Origin: Amyelois transitella
Taxonomy: Eukaryota > Arthropoda > Insecta > Lepidoptera > Pyralidae
Direction: 5' to 3'
Length of the DNA stretch: 64,000 nt
NCBI RefSeq assembly: GCF_032362555.1
Contig: NC_083525.1
Coordinates: forward strand, 605,501-669,500
Shown: one piece after another, positions 1-10,238 of the stretch
Position numbering within the stretch: the stretch's first letter is position 1
Layout: every line of letters begins with the position of its first letter
Notes under the pieces: generated by a model
The model's database searches: none
What the model was told of the DNA's origin: nothing
Seen by the model: only the letters and a program-made list of their open reading frames with translations
Translations under genes and position numbers: made by a program

Positions 1-111
1 AGAATTTTCTGATTATATTAGCTTTCTTTAAAATTTTATAATAAGTTCAATGTTAGAGTGCAGCTTGCATTGGCACGTGTCTCTTTTTGATAAAGGTTGA
101 ATTATCCATAA

Positions 112-315
112 TCCTACTACTATTATAAAGGCGAAAGTTTGTATGGATGTATGAATGTTTGTTACTCTTTCACGCAAAAACTACTGATCCGATTACCATG
201 AAATTTGGTATGTAGGTAGCTGAAGACCCAGAATAACACATAGGCTACTTTTTATCCCAGAGTTCCCGCGGGATTGATAGGGTTTCCATGCGGACGAAGT
301 CGCGGGCGGCCTCTA
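112..315 (+). mobile_element. Helitron-like non-autonomous element, type A, copy 1 of tandem pair
   Basis: Starts TCCTACTACTATTATAAAGG and ends with the hairpin-forming GCGGACGAAGTCGCGGGC then GGCCTCT, running directly into a second copy. A terminal hairpin close to CTAG is typical of Helitrons; the ends resemble the Lep1-type elements of Lepidoptera. Confidence 0.75.
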
Positions 316-520
316 TCCTACTACTATTATAAAGGCGAAAGTTTGTATGGATGTATGGATGTTTGTTACTCTTTCACGCAAAAACTACTGATCCGATTAC
401 CATGAAATTTGGTATGTAGGTAGCTGAAGACCCAGAATAACACATAGGCTACTTTTTATCCCAGAGTTCCCGCGGGATTGATAGGGTTTCCATGCGGACG
501 AAGTCGCGGGCGGCCTCTAG
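316..520 (+). mobile_element. Helitron-like type A, copy 2 of tandem pair
   Basis: Nearly identical to the copy before it and joined head to tail with it; ends GGCGGCCTCTAG. Confidence 0.75.
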
Positions 521-539
521 TGGTCTATATTTGCAGAAT

Positions 540-1180
540 ATTGAGTACCTAATGTATATGGCCCCATTTCTTACAAAACTTCGCATGTAATTTTTTCATA
601 TTATCGGTTAAATATCTTTTTTGTTTTCTTAATGCACCTTTTTTCATAAATTCGTTTTTTCCTGGCGCCATTTGACTGTTTTCATCTTCTTGTAGAAAAT
701 TTCAACACTTTGTTTTAGTTTCGCAGTTTTATTATCTCGAATTTTTTCTTCAGTTAATTTCTTTCTCATAGCAAAAGTAATATTTGACAATATCCCATAC
801 TTTTTTAGCCTCGAATTATAATTATATCTCCAGCAAAAGCTCCTCCTTTCCTCTTTTTTCGGAAGGCTTTTGTGTTTTTCTGATACTCCTCGACACACTG
901 TTTCATTAAACAAAAGCTTCTTTTTCACTCCTTGTACCTTCTCATTATTTATGTTTTTTATGACTTCATCTACTTTCTTTTCTATGCTATCTTGAATCTT
1001 ATCTTTTTGTAACTTCCGCTCCTAAATAAATGTCTTTTTAAAATCGCTTTCTCATTTTTTTAGTTTGTCAATTTCATTCTGTAAGATTGTTATTGCTTTT
1101 TTAGATCTGTATCGCAATTCTCAGCAAAGCAAATCTTCAGCAAATTTTTCTCCTTTAGTTGCCTGTTTCTTCGGCTTCGA
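540..1180 (-). pseudogene. Decayed lysine-rich coding remnant
   Basis: On the - strand a 94-codon frame (644-928; GVSEKHKSLPKKEERRSF) continues upstream in broken form to about 1180, reading MSKPKKQATKGEKFAEDLLC then YRSKKAITILQNEIDKL with in-frame stops. Composition and the coiled-coil-like Lys/Glu pattern suggest a former protein-coding stretch, perhaps of transposon origin. I do not recognise the family. Confidence 0.35.
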
Positions 1181-1697
1181 CATTATTGCAGATGTATCTA
1201 AAAAAACAAAACTAACAGATGTATCTAAAAAATAACCGAATATTTCACGAAACCTTCTTTATTAATTAGGTACCTACCTATTCCGTTCGTTCAGTAGTTT
1301 TTCAGTTTATTGCGAACAGACAGAAAGGCAGACAGAAAGAAAGATGTAGCGGGGAATTATTATTTACTAATAACTAAGTACTTACTTAGGTAGGTTACAA
1401 AATGTACAGATTTAATATTAAGTTAGTTCAATAATACTGACATATACTTACACATGTTATAATTCGATATAATCACAATAATAGAAAAAAAATTAACAAA
1501 GAGACATAGGTAGGTACATATTAATTTTATATTTTAAAAAAATCATTACAATCCAAAGTGATTCATTACCCTCCTTTAAAAAAATGGAGGGAACGGAAGG
1601 GAATTATACGGAAAGAAATGAAGTTTGAGTAGTTTTCCTGAATTTACTCATGAATTTATAAAGGCTAGATATTCATAATTAATTGATAGCTATTACA
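1181..1697. other. No gene seen
   Basis: AT-rich spacer. GTTCAGTAGTTTTTCAG and a run of CAGACAGAAAG at about 1285-1345 look like the decayed start of another Helitron-type repeat. A 20-bp unit (ACAGATGTATCTAAAAAA and flank) is repeated directly at about 1187 and 1218. Confidence 0.4.
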
Positions 1698-1960
1698 CCG
1701 TGTGGTTCCCGGCACCATTACAAAAAAGAATAGGACCACTCCATCTCTTTCCCATGGATGTCGTAAAAGGCGACTAAGGGATAGGTTTATAAACTTAGGA
1801 TTTCTCTTTTAGGCGATGGGCTAGCAACCTGTCACTATTTGAATCTCAGTTCTATCATTAAGCCAAATAGCTGAACGTGGCCATTCAGTCTTTTCAAGAC
1901 TGTTGGCTCTGTCTACCCCGTAAGGGGTATAGACGTGACCATATGTATGTATGTATGTAA
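1698..1960 (+). repeat. S1 SINE-like element, near complete
   Basis: Head CCGTGTGGTTCCCGGCACC, body CATGGATGTCGTAAAAGGCG, tail GACGTGACCATATGTATGT. The flanks AATTGATAGCTATTACAC and AATTGATAACTACACC look like a slightly diverged target duplication. Confidence 0.8.
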
Positions 1961-2723
1961 TTGATAACTACACCCTACGGTATGCTCATACCTAAAGTTG
2001 AAATTATTTTATTACGTCTACACTTAATATACAAAAACTATGGAAGGTAATGTTTACTTACTCGTGAGAAACGCTGTTTTCAGAAATTAAATCGTAAAAA
2101 TATTTTGTCCGGGCAGCGTCCGACCTCTCCTGAGGACTTGTATCGACGGACGGAGGTGCGCGGGAGCGTCTTTTGTTTGGCAAGAAATAGATAGTATTGT
2201 ACGTGCATAAAAATTTTAATGTTACCTATATATTTTTGTGGAAGACAATGTTGTTTTTGGGTTGACAAAACTTTGAAGACAATTCTTTCTATATTAAACA
2301 CTTATAAAAAATACTGTATTGCAGGTTTATAATAGTCAGTGACTACATTAGTAGGTATATAAGAAAAAAAATTATATCTATACTTTTCTCCTAGGAAAGT
2401 CAAGAAAAGTGTGTCACAACGTTCTGAGGGTCCATTTGAACATGGAGAGGAATGAAAAAAATACATGTTCTTGTTCTAAATCTTTTTTTTGTTTTGAGGA
2501 TTAAACCTGATATAGATGATGGATATTTAAGATTAAAGTACGTCCTACCTTATTCAATAAAAAAAATACTGTTGATTACAATATTCATAACGACTTTTGA
2601 CCTGGAATGGCGATTAGAATAGAAGAATAGGTACAATCTACGCCAACGGCAAACAGCAGCTACGCCTTTTTAAACATTCTATAAGCAAATCTCTTTGTTT
2701 CAGACCGTAGATGGCTCGAATTG
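1961..2723. other. No gene seen
   Basis: AT-rich sequence with short frames only and no recognisable protein or repeat. Confidence 0.4.
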
Positions 2724-3001
2724 CCTTTTTCTATACTAATATTCTAAATAGCGCCTTTAGAATATTAGTATAGAAAAAGGAACAACTGGCTCGAATTGAA
2801 AAATTCTTTTTGCGTTGATTAGACCATTTATCGAGGAAGGCTTTAGGCTTTATAACATTACGCTGCAACTATAAGAAGCAAAGAAATAATGGAAAATGTG
2901 AAAAAAACGGGGAAAATTATTCATCCTTGAATGATGATCCTTGAATGAAATGATGCCTAAAATAACAATTCCACGCGGACGAAGTTGCGGGCACAGCTAG
3001 T
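2724..3001 (+). mobile_element. Helitron-like type B with rearranged 5' end
   Basis: The 3' part is standard (ACCATTTATCGAGGAAGGC, then ACGCGGACGAAGTTGCGGG and CACAGCTAGT). The 5' end is replaced by a perfect inverted repeat of 25-bp arms (2724-2748 and 2756-2780) around a 7-bp spacer. Confidence 0.7.
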
Positions 3002-3606
3002 TGTGGAATAAAAATAATTTGTGTTTGCTGCTGCTCCCCAAAGAAAATTACTAAAATATACTAGCTTAGCAGTTACCACATCCGTAAAATGCCTAATACC
3101 TACGAAGAATAGCGTATGCTGCAGAACTAAGCTTTTTAGAAAGTTTCGAAATATGACCATGTCATTTAAAATTTAAAATCTAATGTTATTCCTAGGAATG
3201 AAGTACTTACTATAAACAGAATCTAATCTTTGACCATTATACCAATATCAACATTTGCCTGCACATTAGGAAGTGCTATCTCAATGCATTGGGTCTAATT
3301 TGCACTTTACTGTAAGTTGTTGACTGAAAATCAGTTAGAAATGAAAAAAAAATGGCGGCTTAAGTGCTGTTCACATCATCACAGGTTTCGCTACGGCGGT
3401 TTATCTTAAAGATTAATTAAATATCATGCAAGCCAGATCGTTAGTATACTTATAGATAACAGAAAAAGAAAAGTTCCCAAAATGGAAACTTGCGATACCT
3501 ACGCTAATTTTACGTTAGCTCCTTTCGATTTTGTGGTATTTTAAATAAAAGATAAAACCTCACGTTATATTTCCAAGTAGGTACCTTACCTACATAGAGC
3601 TCTATT
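3002..3606. other. No gene seen
   Basis: Non-repetitive-looking AT-rich spacer; no coding frame with any recognisable feature. Confidence 0.4.
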
Positions 3607-3800
3607 CTAGAATAAAATAGATTTTTTTTCAAAATTGAATACAAGGTATCACTTATTTACGTCACATAACTTAACTCTAACTATAACTACTACCGCTTCC
3701 AAAACGCATGTGTAGAAGAAGCGGCGGAACAAACTACACTGCAGCATTTTCATCGGACGTCAATTTTCAAATATAGATCTCTTAAATCTAAATCGTGGAC
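3607..3800 (-). repeat. LINE 3' tail, variant X
   Basis: Contains ACCGCTTCCAAAACGCATGT, GAAGAAGCGGCGGAAC and ACACTGCAGCATTTTCATCG; related copies are at 11876 and 53152. It has the layout of a LINE 3' UTR in reverse orientation with no coding part left. Confidence 0.6.
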
Positions 3801-4833
3801 GAATGCACATTGTCTACATTAAAAAAACATGAATGAATGTAGAACTAATGTTGTCAATACGAATATTTCGTCAAATAAAATGAAAATAAAGATAAAATAA
3901 AATATGTACATACTGTACAAATTTTGTCAAGATCATGTCAAAAATACACAAGCATTTAAGAGGCCATTATGTCAAACTTGGGCCACACATGTTTATCATT
4001 AATACCTATAATCCTCCGTGCTGTAATAGGCTTTCACACAAAGCTCATCTTTAATATAGATAGATAGATAATTCATTTATTTGATTTGCTACACACGATT
4101 TACAATTTCATATGGAATACAAATTAATAGGGTGTGAGTTGCAGCAATACAAAAAGGTCACAACTCAACGAATTTATTGCTGTAGAGCAATACGCTGATT
4201 TTCAGTTATGACCTAGGTGCTAGTGCAGATTAATCTGCGCACGTAACAAAAAAATAAACATAAATAATCAAAGACTCGTGTCGTGACTTAAAGTTTCAAT
4301 TGTATATGTGTGATAAATGTAGCCGCTTAATAACCAAAATAGTATCCCAAAATTAAAATTAGAAAATTAAATATACCTACTTTTTAAATTTTCTATCATA
4401 AAGATTCTATTATATATTATTCTAATATTCCGTATTTCAGCTTAGTTATGCGAGTTAACGTTAAGAAGGTAAATTCCTTTTGTTTTGCCAATAGTGTACC
4501 GAGAGAGCAGCCATATTTTAATTTACTTATTTTATTTTTTCTATATTGGTGCCCACAGAAGACCAGCGTTGTGGTATATACCACGACAAATGCTTTGCAT
4601 TTTGATACGAAAATAGTTATAGATTAAGATTTCTGTTCTTGATATATTATATATTATCAAATAAACATTTTCCTTTCTTTATTTCTTACTTTGTTCTCTC
4701 TCTTTCCATTACTTCAATAAAAAAAGCTTGATAAGTTAACCAAGATTAAACTTTATTAAAGTTCGTGAATATACCAGCAATAAAGCCAAATTGAATTGAA
4801 AAAAATAATTTGACAATGACCGCTGTCAAAATA
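3801..4833. other. No gene seen; possible unclassified repeat at 4065-4250
   Basis: AT-rich spacer. The GATAGATAGATAATTCATTT start at 4060 followed by a G/C-richer patch resembles a reversed LINE tail, but no second copy was found in the window. Confidence 0.35.
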
Positions 4834-4975
4834 ATCAGCTGCAGTGTTGCCACTCGGCAACTTTATAGCTAGAATTGGCAGCTTTTTGAAGTGAGGCAGC
4901 TACATTTTTTTTTAATTGTAGCTTAACTTTATAGCAACTTTTGGTTTTAAGAGTTGGCAACACTGATCAGCTGAA
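4834..4975. mobile_element. Small foldback/MITE-like element
   Basis: About 140 bp with terminal inverted repeats TCAGCTGCAGTGTTGCCA and, reversed from the right end, TCAGCTGATCAGTGTTGCCA. There is no coding content. It lies 590 bp upstream of the F-box start codon. Confidence 0.5.
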
Positions 4976-5564
4976 CTCTGCTGGCTGAAGCTGAACTGTA
5001 TATTCGGAGTTAAACCTCAATTATTTTTGTAATGTTTATTTTAAAGTTTTACAATTATTTAACAAAGTGTAATAACAGTTTTAGCATAAAATGACATTTT
5101 GTGAACAAAGGAAGGTAGGAATTCTAATAAACCTTTGTGGATAGAGGAGGGTAGGAATAGTAAATCTCGGCCCTGGTTTAATTTACCGTGTTATCAAAAG
5201 TCTACAATTTATATCAATAATATGCCTCATTTATGGCAGCGGAGGATATATAATACTATTTGAAATTGATAACAAGTGATCAAAATCATAAACCATATAC
5301 TAGACATATCGCGCGGAATGCCACGTAAATGCGGCAGTATTAACGCGATTATGGTTTAGTTATTCTGTATTTATTCATATTAATGTGATAATTGGTAAAA
5401 AGTTGAAGGGCCTTTATTATTTTAAATTGAAGGTAGACTAATGTTTTCCCCACACCTCAGGGGTGTGGCAGGTTAAGACTGAATTGTAATGTTAGTTTTT
5501 TTTTTGTTACAGGAGTTAGAAGTAGTCACCCGCAATCAAAGCCTTAATAAGTACATACAACACG
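4976..5564 (+). promoter_or_regulatory. 5' flank and probable 5' UTR/intron of the F-box gene
   Basis: Unique-looking AT-rich sequence between a small foldback element and the F-box start codon. A T-run followed by ACAG at 5508-5512 is a convincing splice acceptor, so an untranslated exon probably lies upstream. An AAGGTAGG string at about 5110 could be the donor, but this is weak. Confidence 0.4.
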
Positions 5565-7310
5565 ATGTCTCTAGAAACGTTGCCTCCTGAAATATTAGGC
5601 ATCATAGCGAGGAAACTAGACACAAAGTCTGCACATAACTTGTATGAAGTGTGTCAAGATGCGAGAGATGCGATCAGTGTCCCTGGAACGATAAAGGAAT
5701 GCCAATTTTCACTAAACACCTTAGCTACAGCCCAGTCATTACGATCCCACTTCTTCTTGGAAATTGCAAGTAATTTGAAAGTCTTGAATCTAAGCGGTGT
5801 CCACGACCTGACTAAAACATCCCTCAAGCAAGCGGTGAGAAAGCTCAAAAATTTAACTTCTCTCGATGTAAGCTACACAAATATAGTGTTGCCAGATTAT
5901 GTGGTTATTTATAAAATGTTGCCAGCATTGAATACCCTAGCAATCAATTATGACTATGGGGAGGGATGCCATTTCCGCAAAGAATTGTTCAATACTTTTC
6001 AAGACTCATTCCAGGGGCTGAAAAACATTCACTTTGTTGGTGCAGCAATTGAGTTGCTGGCATCAGATGTCCCATTGTGGCTGCTGAGCAAGGCTGACCT
6101 TGACTGTTTGACATTGACAATGATATCTAAGAAAGTCTCAATAGCTCTTTCCCCGTGGGGTCAACTGAAGAAACATGATTATTCCGTTTTGGAAAGGATA
6201 TCATGTCTGAAAATGTTTTTCATGCCAGACCCTATTCACGACTTTATTTATGAAAGCACTTTGTTCAAACATTTTGATATTATTAATTACGAGGTGTTAG
6301 TGTTCCAAAGTCAAATGTCTCTGTTATTACTTGGGACTCCATTATTGCGGACATTCATACAAGAAGAGTTCCAAACAGATGTGTTTCCGTTAACCGATTT
6401 GAAATCAATGCGTTATGGAGATGTTGCCTTCATGTTCTGGAGTAAAAAGAGCACTTGCTTCGATGATAATTTTTTCTCAAGACTAACATCAATGGTTAAT
6501 GATTACATGCCTTACTGTTTTGATTCTGGTGTGGAATTGGAGCGACAATCTGTACCGCCGATCCATAAATCATATTTGGTTCACCAATATTTCATGGACA
6601 TCAAAACTTACGAGGTTTATGAAGCGCCATTGAATAAAAGGATAAAGAAAGTTCGCCAAGCGCAGCCGTGTCTGATTTTAAATTACGATGAAGAATTTAA
6701 GAATGAAGAAAAAGATATCAATTTAGAAGTTCACTTCAAAGTGCCTTATAATAAACCAGTGACAGTAACTATAAATAATTGTGACTTTGTGAAGAAATTG
6801 ACGCACTTCACTCTGTATGGCAGTGTTCTGTATACTACGGAGTTTTTTAGAGTACTATTTGAGAATGCCAAATCATTGGAAACATTGGAGATAACAGATT
6901 TGCGCGGAAACTTTCTGGTGTTGTCACTCCTAAAGCTCATGCCTCAATGTAATTCATTGAAAAACTTTTTATTGAATACTAAAATTTTACAATATGGCTC
7001 ACTGTATAATACTCTAAGTGACTGTAAAAATTTAGAAAACATATTTTTAATAAATCCCTCCAAAGTTGAAATAGATTTGCCGAATCCCAAAAATTTGTTT
7101 AGTAAGTGTGTAAATCTGTACAGCTTTAGTTTCCAGTCGGACATGCCTGAGAGACAGAGAGAGAAGACATTAACTTTGTACAAACGCGTGAGAAGTGATA
7201 TCGGTAAACCAGCTCTTAGTATCAGAATTTTCCAGTACAATAATGGTCGCGACAAACAATACAGCCCATTTTATAGTGTATACAATATATACAGATTAAA
7301 ACCAAATTAA
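5565..7310 (+). CDS. F-box/leucine-rich-repeat-like protein, 581 aa
   Basis: A single uninterrupted frame of 581 codons. Residues 3-40 read as an F-box (LPPEIL, then a spaced LD.KS..NLYEVC), the Skp1-binding motif of SCF ubiquitin ligases. Leucine-rich repeat-like units follow, clearest at about residues 68-105 (LKVLNLSG, LTSLDVSY) and 405-540 (LETLEITDL, LKNFLL, LENIFLI). By family it would be a substrate receptor recruiting targets to an SCF E3 ligase; the target is unknown. The ATG is preceded closely by a good splice acceptor (T-rich tract then ACAG at about 5508-5512), so exon 5513 onward probably carries the end of the 5' UTR behind an upstream intron. The C-terminal half is poorly conserved to the eye. 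No transmembrane segment or signal peptide is seen. The gene stands alone on the + strand with no functional link to the SDR cluster. Confidence 0.85.
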   Translation: MSLETLPPEILGIIARKLDTKSAHNLYEVCQDARDAISVPGTIKECQFSLNTLATAQSLRSHFFLEIASNLKVLNLSGVHDLTKTSLKQAVRKLKNLTSLDVSYTNIVLPDYVVIYKMLPALNTLAINYDYGEGCHFRKELFNTFQDSFQGLKNIHFVGAAIELLASDVPLWLLSKADLDCLTLTMISKKVSIALSPWGQLKKHDYSVLERISCLKMFFMPDPIHDFIYESTLFKHFDIINYEVLVFQSQMSLLLLGTPLLRTFIQEEFQTDVFPLTDLKSMRYGDVAFMFWSKKSTCFDDNFFSRLTSMVNDYMPYCFDSGVELERQSVPPIHKSYLVHQYFMDIKTYEVYEAPLNKRIKKVRQAQPCLILNYDEEFKNEEKDINLEVHFKVPYNKPVTVTINNCDFVKKLTHFTLYGSVLYTTEFFRVLFENAKSLETLEITDLRGNFLVLSLLKLMPQCNSLKNFLLNTKILQYGSLYNTLSDCKNLENIFLINPSKVEIDLPNPKNLFSKCVNLYSFSFQSDMPERQREKTLTLYKRVRSDIGKPALSIRIFQYNNGRDKQYSPFYSVYNIYRLKPN

Positions 7311-7412
7311 TTAATGTTTTCTCTCTCTGTCTTTCCTAGTTCAAAATTGGTTCAGTAATTTTTCCATGGCATTGTATTAGTACTGCTTTTAAGTTGGTTT
7401 TTATTTTTGTGC

Positions 7413-7695
7413 AAGTTCTTCTTCCTGGCTTTAGTCCTGGTTGCATCCTCACCACTCTGGATAGGAGCCCGGGGCAAGCCCCTTGACCATGGAGCCTAAA
7501 TTGAGTGTGTCAGGATCTACAAGTTTTGTCCCCTTTTTTTCTTTACCTAAAGGCATCGCTTAGTATTCAAACAAATGTACTCATAACTTTGAAAATAGTC
7601 ATTGGTAAATGGCCGTCGTGGGATTCGAACCGATGTCTTTCCGTGCACCATGCATTTTAACCAGGCACCTTACCAATTCGACCGCCAATGCTTTT
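7413..7695 (-). repeat. S3 tRNA-derived SINE
   Basis: On the - strand it has a perfect Pol III B box GGTTCGAATCC within ACATCGGTTCGAATCCCACG. The body ends in the part rich in CACCACTCTGGATAGGAGCC (seen on +). Related copies lie at 34293 and 44889. Confidence 0.65.
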
Positions 7696-7752
7696 TTTGC
7701 TGTCAATTATGTCAAAGTATTTTTATAGTATTTGTAATGTGTAGGTATAATT

Positions 7753-8045
7753 AACTAGTAGTCATACATACATATGGTCACGTCTAGGTCCCTTGCGGGG
7801 TAGACAGAGCCAACAGTCTTGAATAGACTGAATGGCCACGTTCAGCTATTTGGCTTAATGATAGAATTGAGATTCAAATAGTGACAGGTTGCTAGCCCAT
7901 CGCCTAAAAAAGAATCCCAAGTTTGTAAGCCTACCCCTTACTCGCCTTTTACAACATCCATGGGAAAGAGGTGGAGTGATCCTTTTGTTTTTTGTATTGA
8001 TGCCGGGAACCACACGGCACTACTAAAACAATAACTAGTAGTCAT
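7753..8045 (-). repeat. S1 element flanked by a perfect 13-bp target duplication
   Basis: The copy (about 7766-8032) is bounded by AACTAGTAGTCAT at 7753-7765 and again at 8033-8045. This fixes both ends: the tail is the (ATGT)n side, and the head extends about 12 nt beyond GTGCCGTGTGG. Confidence 0.85.
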
Positions 8046-8156
8046 TTATGCCAAATCAATAATTCATATGTATTTAGAGTGTAAATTTTCCTATACAATT
8101 GTTTTTTTTTTTTAAATCTATTCTATTCTTTCACATAATCGTTATAAGTATACTTA

Positions 8157-8424
8157 ACTGTGCCCGCGACTTCGTCCGCGTGGAATAGTTATTTTGGGCA
8201 TCATGGAAGCCCTCAAGGATGAATAATTTTCCCCGTTTTGTTTTTCACATTTTCCATAATTAATTCGCTCCTAAAAGTTGCAGCGTGATGTTATATAGCC
8301 TAAAACCATCCTCGATAAATGGTCTATTCAACACAAAAATAATTTTTCAATTCGAACTAGTAGTTCCTGAGATTAGCGCGTTCAAACAAACAAACTCTTC
8401 AGCTTTATAATATTAGTATAGAAA
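8157..8424 (-). mobile_element. Helitron-like type B, near complete
   Basis: Reverse orientation: TGCCCGCGACTTCGTCCGCG at one end and TTTATAATATTAGTATAGAA at the other, with the internal TCGATAAATGGTCTATTCA. Confidence 0.75.
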
Positions 8425-8704
8425 TATAGATTTGCGGTAAATTTGCTGTTAATTATGTCACTGTGTACCTAATACTTTTTCCTTGGTAGTTATTTGTACA
8501 TAGTAGAAATGTGTATTGTATAATTATATTCTTGTTGTTTAATATTCTCTTCACTAGTCCTTGATTAGACTTTTACTATGTAAATTTATACATTATATTT
8601 TATGCATTTATAAGGACCAGTCATTACGATTATATAGGTATTAAATTATAAATGACAACAATATAATTTATTGTTCTTTATTATTTCTGTCTATTTATCC
8701 ATCC

Positions 8705-8985
8705 ATCCATTTAATCACGTGTATATCCTTTGCGGGGTAGACAGAGCCAGCAGTGATAAAAGGCAGACGTTCTGCTGTTAGGCTTAATGATAGAATTGAG
8801 GCTTAAAAGAGGGTACATAAATATAATCACGTCTATATCCCTAGCGGGGTAGACCTAGCCACTAGTCTTGAAAAGACTGATAGGCCACGCTCAGCTGTTT
8901 GGCTGAGTGATAGAATTGAGATGATGGCGTCCATGGGAAAGAGATGGAGTGGTCCTATTCTTTTTTGTGCCGGGAACCACACGGC
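8705..8985 (-). repeat. Two adjacent S1 fragments
   Basis: A tail fragment (about 8705-8822) is followed by a second, internally deleted copy (8823-8985) that ends GTGCCGGGAACCACACGGC. Confidence 0.7.
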
Positions 8986-9434
8986 GGCGAACCGCGATTA
9001 TGTGACGTTAAGCTGAACTGATGTTGATGCGGTTTTCGGAAAAGTGTTTGTTACGCTTACGAGGTTTTAGAAATCAACTAACTTCTCGGTTTTATACAAA
9101 AGTTACTTGTCATAGTTTTTCAGACGGGGAATTAAAGATTTAATACGCAAATTATGGAATGAATTACCTAGTTAGGTAATTTAATATAATATATTTATAA
9201 ACTGAATATATTATATTCAGTTTGTGAATTGTAGATAAATATTATCAAAGGTTTCTGATGAGAATTTTTTGCTCATTACATTGGTTTCCGGGTGAGCAAT
9301 AATGATTTAACGATGCACAATGAGCTACTACGGTCTATACAGACTATAAACGAAAAATAACATTGGATACGATGTTTATTTCTTGACTCAGGGCGCGGCC
9401 TTGTACTTTTTCGTCTAAATACCTTCGATCAAAA

Positions 9435-9488
9435 GCATGACTCAGTATTACGTCGGCAGTTGGACGAGCCACACGTAATAAACAAGAA
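9435..9488 (+). promoter_or_regulatory. Conserved proximal promoter/5' leader of SDR1
   Basis: These 54 bp directly before the ATG match the 54 bp before SDR7 at 47 positions. The block holds GACTCAGTATTACGTCGG, whose TCAGT fits the arthropod initiator core, so transcription may start about 45 bp before the ATG. An AT-rich hairpin lies farther upstream at about 9195-9225. Confidence 0.5.
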
Positions 9489-10238
9489 ATGAGTTTTGCT
9501 AACAAGGTCGTCCTTATAACCGGCGGGAGTTCCGGCATCGGGGCTACTACGGCTGTTTTCTTTGCCAAAGAGGGTGCAGATGTTGCTATTGTGGGCAGAA
9601 ACCAGACGAAATTGAAGAAAGTAGCTGAAGAATGCGCGAAAAACGGCAAAACACCACTCGTGATTACAGCAGAATTGAGCAGCGCTGATGATATCAAGCG
9701 AATCGTTGAGGAAACAGTCGAGAAGTTTAAGAAAATTGATGTTTTGGTGAACAACGCGGGTTTTGCAGTTGCCGGCTGCATATTGGATGGGAAAGTATTA
9801 GACGCGTACGATGCTATGATGAGTGTTAATGTACGATCAGTTATTCAACTCACGACTTTAGTTGCTCCTCATCTGGTTAAAACCAAAGGGAATATCGTCA
9901 ATATATCTAGCATAGCTGGGAAGAAGGTGACGGGGGCCGCTTATATGGCTTACAACGTGAGTAAAGCGGCTCTGGATCACTTCACGCGCGGGGCAGCTTT
10001 AGAACTATCTGCTTCTGGGGTGAGAGTGAATGGAATCAGTCCTGGACCTGTCAAAACTGACTTTTTTGACAACTGCGCAATTCCTGTTACCGCGGACGCC
10101 TTGAGTACAATTACGGCTTTGAAGAGAGTATCAGATTCGGAAGAAATTGCGAATTTGATCTTGTATTTGGCTAGCGATAAGGCGAAAGGAATAACTGGAT
10201 CAGATTTCGTATGTGATAATGGTGGTTTGTTAATATAA
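9489..10238 (+). CDS. SDR1: classical short-chain dehydrogenase/reductase, 249 aa (group A)
   Basis: An intronless classical SDR, an NAD(P)-dependent oxidoreductase with a Rossmann fold. The nucleotide-binding TGGSSGIG lies at residues 11-18, NNAG at 88-91, and the catalytic tetrad is Asn114, Ser141, Tyr155 and Lys159 (YNVSK). Beta-2 ends in GRN with Arg37, which in classical SDRs favours NADP(H). SPGPVKTDFF is the usual segment after beta-6. Length is normal for FabG-like SDRs, and there is no signal peptide or membrane segment, so it is probably cytosolic. A poly(A) signal AATAAA lies at 10318-10323. It is the only cluster member on the + strand and is closest to SDR7, 24 kb away, with which it also shares its proximal promoter. 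The substrate is unknown; 3-oxoacyl-ACP reductase names would be by similarity only. Confidence 0.93.
   Translation: MSFANKVVLITGGSSGIGATTAVFFAKEGADVAIVGRNQTKLKKVAEECAKNGKTPLVITAELSSADDIKRIVEETVEKFKKIDVLVNNAGFAVAGCILDGKVLDAYDAMMSVNVRSVIQLTTLVAPHLVKTKGNIVNISSIAGKKVTGAAYMAYNVSKAALDHFTRGAALELSASGVRVNGISPGPVKTDFFDNCAIPVTADALSTITALKRVSDSEEIANLILYLASDKAKGITGSDFVCDNGGLLI

Noticed and set aside
2080-2301. A 73-codon frame on the - strand
   Set aside because: No domain, signal peptide or splice context; length is within chance for this AT-rich sequence.
9344-9781. A - strand frame of 145 codons over SDR1
   Set aside because: Antisense shadow of the SDR coding sequence; similar shadows occur over every SDR here.
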